Shown in pieces: positions 25,459 to 33,800 of a stretch of DNA of 64,000 nt. This DNA comes from an uncultured bacterium. Its GTDB lineage: Bacteria > Verrucomicrobiota > Verrucomicrobiia > CAIQCK01. A program made the position numbers and the translations under genes. How positions within the stretch are numbered: the first letter of the stretch is position 1; the number at the start of each line of letters is the position of its first letter. The notes beneath the pieces were generated by a model that saw only the letters and a program-made list of their open reading frames with translations, made no database searches and was not told the origin of the DNA. The DNA is taken from NCBI GenBank assembly GCA_903870275.1, contig CAIQCK010000073.1, positions 62,001 to 126,000 on the forward strand, in the 5' to 3' direction.

Positions 25459-27021
25459 TTACTCAAAAGCAACCGATCGCACCCAGCCAGCATCGAGGCC
25501 GGTGGCATTGGCGGCGTTCTTGGCGTAAGTCCATATCAGGCGGTGTTGACCTGATGGAATGATAAACGTCAGCGTCTGCCAGCCTGCCTCGTCGGAGATC
25601 GCTCCCGGCTGGTTCACCCCGTCTATCGAGAACGTCAAGTAATCCGCATTCAATTCCGAGGACGCCATCCAGTCGAAGCTCAACATGCCCGGCCCCGCCA
25701 CGGTCGTTTCCACCCACGACACGTTCAGATCGCCGATGCTTCCGCTCCGTGCAGCCGAAGAGCCGTCCGTGGCTATCGTCGGCGTCCACATGGCGTCGCC
25801 GTTGGTGCTCCATGTCAGTTCTGGCGCGCCTAGCGCCTCCCCAAGTGTGGCGGCGGGCAAGACCGATGCCGTTTGATTGGTGGAAGAGGTGACGGCGGTC
25901 AAACTGCCAGACAAGAGAGACATGCTCGATCCGCTGAAACTGGCCGCGAGGCTGACGGTGTGCAGTATGTTATTTTTCAATTGCTGCAAATCCACGGCGT
26001 TGATGATGCCACTGCCATTGGCGTCGTAGAGGAAGTTGGTTGAGGTCACCGTCTTGAGTACGTTGTTCTTCACCTGCTGCAAGTCCACGGCGTTAACGGT
26101 GCCGCTCTGGTTCACATCGCCATAGAGGGAGCGAACAAGCACCGCGTTGGTGCCGGCCAGCGCGTTGCCGGCCAGATCGGTGATGCCGTTGAGCACGACG
26201 GTCACTACCGACTGGTCCGCCACGCTGGCTAGGTTCAGCGTCAGGTTGCTGGTCACAACCGCCGCGCTGACATAAGTCGCGTTGGTCAGTGTGAAATTAC
26301 CGACGCTCAATGTGCCACCGGCGGTGGTTACAGGTTCGCTGAAAGTGAAGATGAGGGTGGTCGGGCCACCCACGCGCGGTTCCACCGTCGGGCTGGCCGG
26401 ATTGAGGTTCAGATTCAAATCGAACGTTCCGGCGGCGCCCTGGACTTTGCGCGAGACGGCGGCGAGCAACGTCGGCGCGGTGTGATCAAGCGGTAGTGTG
26501 GTCGCCACAAGGCCAAGCGAACTGACATCGAGCACGTTCACGCCCGACACGGTGAACAATGACGACTGGCCATAGCAGGTGGCCGTCGTGGTGGTGGTGG
26601 CGTTGAAAACGCGCACATAAAGCTGACTGCCAGATGCGGGCGGCGGATAGATGGAGACGGAGAACTGCCCGCTGAGCGTCGCGTCGGGTGCGATACCAGT
26701 GCCGATGGTCGTGGTGGCAACGACGGTGTCGTCGCCGGTGGGGTTGCCGTTATGATCGGGTGGGTCTGCGGTGCCGTTGGCACCGGCGTTAATGATCTGC
26801 ACAACGCAACCGGGAACGACGGTGTAGCCAAAGCTTCCCGCAAACGGGTTGCTGCCGGGCAGGAGTGTGGCACCGTCCGAATTGTAAACCGGCTGGCTGG
26901 CGGTGACATCGAGCGGCGGTGAGATTTGAGCTGCGGCATTGAGGCTGAGGAATGCCAGACTGGCGACCGCTGTTACGATGGCGAGCCTGAACCCGTGGAG
27001 ACATTGCCATTGAGTGTTCAT
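25459..27021 (-). CDS. secreted dockerin-type protein with SbsA/Ig-like domains
   Basis: A 520-residue exported protein (signal at residues 10-35, hydrophobic core AIVTAVASLAFLSL). The middle holds a bacterial Ig-like or SbsA-type domain (TTLIFTFSEPVTTAGGTLSV and NGITDLAGNALAG). A duplicated dockerin type I calcium-binding pair follows (DVNQSGTVNAVDLQQVKNN and DANGSGIINAVDLQQLKNN), then a C-terminal jelly-roll segment (VETTVAGPGMLSFDWMASSE). Dockerins dock onto cohesins; none is visible in the window, so it may pair elsewhere. Its ATG overlaps the upstream stop (ATGA); it is the last gene of the sulfotransferase-like operon. Confidence 0.82.
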   Translation of the reverse strand: MNTQWQCLHGFRLAIVTAVASLAFLSLNAAAQISPPLDVTASQPVYNSDGATLLPGSNPFAGSFGYTVVPGCVVQIINAGANGTADPPDHNGNPTGDDTVVATTTIGTGIAPDATLSGQFSVSIYPPPASGSQLYVRVFNATTTTTATCYGQSSLFTVSGVNVLDVSSLGLVATTLPLDHTAPTLLAAVSRKVQGAAGTFDLNLNLNPASPTVEPRVGGPTTLIFTFSEPVTTAGGTLSVGNFTLTNATYVSAAVVTSNLTLNLASVADQSVVTVVLNGITDLAGNALAGTNAVLVRSLYGDVNQSGTVNAVDLQQVKNNVLKTVTSTNFLYDANGSGIINAVDLQQLKNNILHTVSLAASFSGSSMSLLSGSLTAVTSSTNQTASVLPAATLGEALGAPELTWSTNGDAMWTPTIATDGSSAARSGSIGDLNVSWVETTVAGPGMLSFDWMASSELNADYLTFSIDGVNQPGAISDEAGWQTLTFIIPSGQHRLIWTYAKNAANATGLDAGWVRSVAFE

Positions 27022-27812
27022 GGTTGTCCGTGTGAGAGACTGGCGGGAATCGGATTGGTCCATGTGAAGTTGCCGGCGACCCAGTTGCCACGAGCGATCA
27101 CGAACGATTCTCCTGGCATGAGTTGCCGCGTCGCCACGCTGCCATCGGCATTTCGCCACACGCCGCTTCCGGTGTCATACCAGATCGTCAGATCGAACAA
27201 TTGCGTGGTGGGGTTGAAGAATTGCAACGTGTCGGAAGTGCCGACGCTGTTGCCGCCGACAAAGCCGCTCGCGACCAGCCCGCTGTTGGTGAGCGACACG
27301 GCCACGGGATACGTGGAGGCGGCGAGCGTGTAACTATTGTTCTGCACCACCTGTGTTTGCGCGTTGGTCGCAACGTAACCGAGCAACAACAGGCTCTGGC
27401 TGCCTTGTCCTGCGCGGATGGTCACGATGACCCCCTTGTTCACGTCAAGCAGCAGCGCGTTGTTATCGGCAAACGTGCTGGAAGCGCGCCAGCCGGGGAA
27501 GTTCGCGCTGGAGGAAAGCCAGGAGCGGTTGGTGAGGGTCTGGTGGGTCTGGTCCCAAAAGTCCACGGCAGTGGCTGAAGATTCGGTGGCTGCGGCCGGC
27601 AATTGGTTGGTGCTCATAATGCCGGCGAGTGTGTTGGTCGCCGGGATCACCGGCATTCCCACGAAGTTGCGCCCTTCGATCAGCGTCACGACCTGAAAGC
27701 CGGCAATATTGGAGGTGACGTTGGTCGTCTGGCCGTTCGACACCGAAACAAAAACCCATGACGCCCCGATTATTGTCAGCAGAAGCCATCGCATGGTCGT
27801 GTCCGTTTTCAT
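27018..27812 (-). CDS. exported protein of unknown function in ASST-like operon
   Basis: A 264-residue protein with a signal peptide (MRWLLLTIIGASWVFVSVSNGQ). The rest is beta-rich (GFQVVTLIEGRNFVGMPVIP, then repeated hydroxyl-rich strands) and ends in MPGESFVIARGNW. The pattern recurs in verrucomicrobial surface proteins without known function. It is placed 5 nt after the giant gene and overlaps the dockerin gene by 4 nt, so all are probably co-produced and exported together. The start could be the ATG at 27812 or the one at 27794. Confidence 0.72.
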   Translation of the reverse strand: MKTDTTMRWLLLTIIGASWVFVSVSNGQTTNVTSNIAGFQVVTLIEGRNFVGMPVIPATNTLAGIMSTNQLPAAATESSATAVDFWDQTHQTLTNRSWLSSSANFPGWRASSTFADNNALLLDVNKGVIVTIRAGQGSQSLLLLGYVATNAQTQVVQNNSYTLAASTYPVAVSLTNSGLVASGFVGGNSVGTSDTLQFFNPTTQLFDLTIWYDTGSGVWRNADGSVATRQLMPGESFVIARGNWVAGNFTWTNPIPASLSHGQP

Positions 27813-27817
27813 GACTC

Positions 27818-30800
27818 TTAGTGTTCTGCGTTGATTCGATAGAAAATGCCGGTTTGACTCGCGCCGCCCCAGTGAATGAATTGATTGGTCACGGAGGTGG
27901 GCGGAGCATTGGTGTAGAGTGTCGTCCACGAAGTGTTTGTGCCGAAGAAATTGGTGCAACACTGGATGTATTGCCACGCGTTGGTGCCGCCAATCCACGT
28001 GATCACCACATTGGTGCCGGAGATGTTGATGTTGCGGATTTGCAGTCGGGACGCAGGGTTGTTCGGATTGAGACCGGCGAGGTAGGACTGGAGCGCGGTG
28101 TAACCATTGGAACCCGTGAGCGTGGCAGTGCCAACCCATGTGGGATCGAATCCGTAGGCAAGAGCCCAGCCGTCGGGAATGCCGTCTCCAGCGGAAGACC
28201 ATAGGGTGGGGTCGAGGCCGTATTGGTATTTCTGGATATCGGTTAAACCATCGCCGCTGTAACTGCTGGTGGCGGAGACGGCAGAGAGGCTGCCAAAATG
28301 AGAGCGGACCCAGATGTCGGGCAGGCCGACGCCATAGGTGTCCGTGAAGGCGTTGGAATAAATTTCGATCGTGCCTCGGGGGGTAAGATCTTTGCCAAGG
28401 AGACCGACATAGTTGGTATCGTAGCGGTGGACTTTGAAGACTTCGTTGAGATATTGGGTTTGGAAGAGTGCGTTTGGATCGATCGGCACGGGTGTTCCCT
28501 GGACCAGCGGCACACTGGTCACGGGGTTGACGTAATTCCATACGGTTGTGCCGTTGGTAGTGACTTCGAAAAGAGTGCCGCAAATGCCGTAGCAGATGAG
28601 GGAGTTGCCGTTGGTCTGGCGCTCAACACCGCCGATGTCCATGCCGAAGAAGTTTGTCGTGGGGCTGGCTTTGTAGGTCCAATAATAGTTCGTCGGGCCA
28701 TAGGCGGAGCCGGGAGTCAACGGATAGCTGCCGTCAGGGTTCACGGGGGGGACGATCTCGTCTATAGAGGAGTAACCGCGGCCGACGCCGTTGTCGTGGA
28801 TAAGAATGTGACCGGCGCCGGGGCAGTTGGCGGGAATCCACGTGCAGCAGTGTTGCTGCCAGAGCATCTGGTTCGCCGAGGTGCCGGCTTTGTATTGTAT
28901 GGGATTACCCCAGCGGTAGAGCAGGTCGCCGCCTTTGCCGTATTTGCCGCCAGTGTGGCCCTTGGCCTCGGCGGCGGTGGTGCTGTGGTCTATGATCCAG
29001 AGTTCGCTGTTGTTGCGGATACTGATCATGATCTGGTCGAACTGTGGATTGTAGTCTATCCCGTTCGCGTGGTTCCAGAATTGCTGGTTCTGGCCGCCGG
29101 GGGGATTGGCGTTAACGAGTTCGGGGTGCGCGGCAACGACACCGTAGTTGTTATTGGTGGAACTGAAATCCTGAATGAGGTGGTCCCAGATATGCCATTC
29201 CCAGACGACGTTGCCGCCGTAGGGCCGGGTGGGTTGGACTTCAATGATCGCGTCGGGGAGCATGAATCCGCCGTTGGTTGTAATTGATGAAACGCACAGC
29301 GCGGGATTGAAACCGGCGGCGAGCACCTCGGCGGCGGTCTTCACTTCCATGACAAGCATGATGAGATTGCCGTTGGGAAGGATTTTGAAATCGTGGTGGG
29401 TCATGGCGTTGCTGTAGTTGTAGTCAAAGGCCCATACGAGGTTCCCTTCCCAATCGTATTCTTCGTGGCGGCCACCCTCGCCACCGCCGGCATTGAGTTT
29501 GGACAGATTCCCCACGGAGCACTCACGGATATAGTGGCCATTCGTCGTCAGGCAGTCTCCGCGGCCCGGGGTAAACGTGCTGGTCCATGAGTGGACATAC
29601 TGGCCGGCGTTGTTGAGCAGATAGGCGGTTTTGCCCTGCATCGGCGACATGAGCGTGTAGCCGGGACAGGCGTTGGTGGTGTTGAGGAACAGGCCGACGG
29701 TCTGGACGGTCTTGTCAGGCCGCATGACACGGAAGCCGACCTGGATCCAAGGCGTGCCACCGGTGGGAGCCGAACCGAGGTAATACGCCGGGTCGCGGTT
29801 CGAGACGCGGCCGTGGCCGTAGTCGTAGTCGTCTGGGCCGTTGCCGTTCCACCACGTGCCGCCACGCAAGCCGCGGTAGGGCAGGCCGTCAGGCATCAGG
29901 TCGCCGGTAACGGGGCCGGGCGGGTTGGTGACGACGTTGTTGTCCACACAGTATTGATAGTAGCCGGCCGCATACCAATCGTTGACCCATTGCCAGACGT
30001 TGCCCGACATGTCATGGAGGCCGAAGGCGCAGGATCCGTCGCGGGTCTGGTAGGTGGCGTTGGTGGCGGGCCAGTTGTAATTCTCCGGTACATAATTCGC
30101 GCCGCTATAGCTTTCATAATTCCCGTTATAGTGGCTGTAGGTTTGGAAGATGCTGTTGGTGGCGGGGATGTTGGGGTTGACGTTATAGCGGAGCGTGCCG
30201 TTGTAAAACCCGACCGGCGTGGTGCACGGATAATTGTTGGTGGATTCAAAGGGATCGCTGGAATTCTGCCAGTTGGCGAGATTGCCGACCGCATTGGTGT
30301 CGTTGCCCCACGGGAACATGAAATAAGGATTATACTGGCCGCCGCGAGCGGCGTATTCCCATTCGGCTTCCGTCGGCAGGCGGTAGCCGTTCTGGGCGAA
30401 GTCGCAATTTGCGGTCGAGAGGTTGTAGCACGGGTTGTAGCCATCACGCGCGCTCAGCCAGTTGCAATAAGCGATCGCGCCGAACCAGCGAATGCCTGTA
30501 ATCGGATGAAGGTCGCGGCCGGTGCGGACGACAAACTTGTTGTTGGTCCATTGGATGGTGGTGTAGGGATCCGCAGCGGTGGTGTCGCTGTAGAGGTTCG
30601 TGCTGTTGAGGTAAACATTCGTGCCGCTGGCGCCATAGACATAACCCGACTGCACTTGGATCAGCCCATTCGACATGGCCGTGTTGAGATAATCGCAATA
30701 CTCGCGGCAGGTCAGCAGCGTCGTGGACATGTAGAACGGACTGACGTAAACGGTGTGGATCGGAATTTCGTCGGTATAATGCTTGAGGTCAATGTAGCCG

Positions 30801-33800
30801 TAGTGATCGCCCATATCATAGCTGCCGCCGGGGATGCGCACGTATTGCGGCGTGAACGATATAATGTTGCCGCCGACGGTATAGGAATACTGTGTCGTGG
30901 GCGCACCGGACGGATCGGCGATCGTGCGGCCTGCGACATCGCGAGCTTTGATGTAGTAGCTCACGATACTGCCGGAAGGAAAGGCGGGGATTTGCCCCAA
31001 ATAGACACCACCTCCTAACGCAGACATGGTGACGCTGACCGGGCTGCTGCCCGCGTTGTAAATCAGGGATACTTGGGCAATGTTGGTGAGCAACGATCCA
31101 ATGGTGGTTGTAATCCACACCGTGTTGGTCGGCCCGGGCGAAGCGACGGTGTTGGTGGTACCCGTGATGCTCAGGCCTTCGCACACGCAGCGCACCCACA
31201 GGTTGCTGGTTTTCGCCAGGGGTGCGGTGACGCCATTCTGGCAACTGAGATACCAAGCCTGGTTGGTCTGGCCCGGCACCGTCGTGGAGGACCAGTAAAA
31301 CGACCCGGCGGTGGTGCCGGGGAAATAGGTTGTATTCAGCGATGGCGCGGACAAGGCCTCGTCGTTGATGGACTGCAACTCCTTGATGTTTGGCAGGTGC
31401 CAGTTGTTGTGGCCTGCGAGCGCAAGACCCGAGGCATACTGCAAAGCCCCGGTCCAGTTCGTCGCGGATGCCATCTGCCCCTGTTGCCAGATCAGGCCCG
31501 TATCAAGGTCGGTCGCCGTGCCATCGCCGTTGTCGAGGAAGTGATGAATCGGACTGGTGGGCGACGGCGCGCCGCGCACACAACGGATTTGAAACCGTTT
31601 GGTGCCACCGGCACTGATCGTCTGGTTGGTGGGTTGCGTGCTGATGCTGCCGGAGGAACCGACAACCCAGATATTGCTCGTATTGTTGATCTGGTGATCT
31701 TGCGTCCACCAGTAATCCGCAGCGGTGACGGGGAAGTAGTTGGTGTTGATAGCAGGGTTGTTGTTGTTCAAAGGATTGGCGGAGGCCATGTAAACCAGGC
31801 TGTTTAGCTCATGAGCGTTCGGCAAACGCCAGTCCAGAAAACCGCCAAGGAAAAGAGACGCCGGATAGTTTGTCGCGCTCGCGTAGGTCATCTCGCCGCC
31901 GTCGGTTTGTTGCCACATCAAGCCGGTGATGTTGTCGGTAATCGTGCCGTCGCCGTTGTCGGTGTAGGAAGGTGGATTGATGGTGTAATCGCTGTCTTCG
32001 CCAAACGTGCTCGTGTAGCTGTTGGTCTGGCCGGTGTCGGGCAGGTCCCACATGCTCCAGCTCGTGACGGAGCCGTTGCCGTTGGTGTAGAACAAGGTGT
32101 TGCCGGCCCCGTCAATGGTATAGAGGCCGTTGGAAGCCACGGCGGTGATGGAGTAGAACGTCGAACTGCCAAGCGGCTGTGCCGGAATCATGGCGCTGTA
32201 GATGCCATCGCCCGCCACACCGTCGCCATGCAGCCCATCGTCTTGCATCACGACGTTCGTCGTGATGTTGCTGCTGACCGCCGTCGTGAGGGATATGTAA
32301 TCGAGGAATATCCGGTTGGTCTGGTTCCCTTCGCTGAACTGGAACCGCATGAACAAGTTGCTGACCAGGTCGCCCGACAGCAGGCTGTAATTGTAGAGTT
32401 GCCAGTTTTGATTCGTGGTGGACTGCCCGGACAGGCGCGTGGTGAACGAATTGGTGCCGCCCGGACTGAGCTGCATGGCCCAGGCAGCGTAGCTGTTCGT
32501 GGGGGTGGGAATCTGAATATAGAACCCCACCGTGCCGCTGTTGCCTTGCGCATTAATCCCATTCACCGTCGTGATCGTGCCGTCGAAGAGATTGGTCGTG
32601 CCTTTCGTGAACATCAGGCCATTGGTATTACCGCCGAGGTAATTGGCCGTGGCGGTTTGCTGAAACGGATTCGGTCCCTTGTAGGAAACCGTCCACGCGT
32701 TGTTGCAGTTGGTGCCTGTCCACAGGTTGGTGCTGGTCGCCGCCATGGTTTCCAGAAACACCGTGTTGGTTGAAGTGGCAGTCACGTTGTAGCTGAGCGT
32801 CACCGACGCCACGCCGGTATTGTCGGTGACGAGCGCCCGGAGCCAGGTGGGCTGGCCGGCAACCGGCGGAGCGGGCGTGGTGGCCACGGAAACAATCTTG
32901 GGCGCCTGATTTGTTTGCACCATGTAATACAGCGTGTTTGCCGGCGCGCCGGCGGGATAATTGGTGGTAGTTCCGAAACCGTCCTGGGCGGTCACGTAGT
33001 AGCTCACCACAGTGCCAGCGGGGAAGGGCGGGATTTGAGCGCCAAATGCCCCGTCGCTGGCCGCGCCGTCATGATGGAGACCGTCATCATACATGCTTCC
33101 GCTGACTGCGCCTGCGCCGCCGTTATACGTCAGCGTGACTTGGGATAGGTTGGTGGCCGTCAGCCCGGCGGTCACCCACACGGAGTTGAGATAAGTGGGA
33201 GATGAGGGGGAAGCCGTCACATTCGTGATCGCCCATTGCGAGACCGTGTAGGACAACAGGTTCGTCGGCGCGCCGATGGGATAGGTGAAGCTGTTGGTCT
33301 GGCTGTCTTGGGCGGCAACGTAATAGCTCACAACGGTGTTGCCCGCGAAAGCGGGGATCTGTCCGCCGAACACACCGTCGCTCGCCGCGCCGTCGTGATA
33401 CAATCCATCGTCATACATGATGACCGTGCAGTTGGTGCTTCCGCTGTTATAGACCATTGTGACCTGGGAGACGTTGGTGGTCGTCAACGCGGCGGCCACC
33501 CAGACGGTGTTCATGGGGGTGGGCAATACCGGGGAAGTCACCACATTGGTGATCGCCCATGGATACACGGTGTAGGAATACTCAACACCGGGCGCTCCTG
33601 CCGGGTTGGTGGTGCTAAGCCCCATACTGTCCGTAGCGGTGACGTAGTAATTGACCAGCGCGCCGGTGGTTTCCGCCGGGATTTGAGCACCATAGATGCC
33701 GTCGCCCACTACACCGTCACCGTGGAGACCGTCGTCATACATGGCGGCATTCGTGGTCACATTCACGTATCCGCCTGTCACCGTATTGATGGATATGTAG

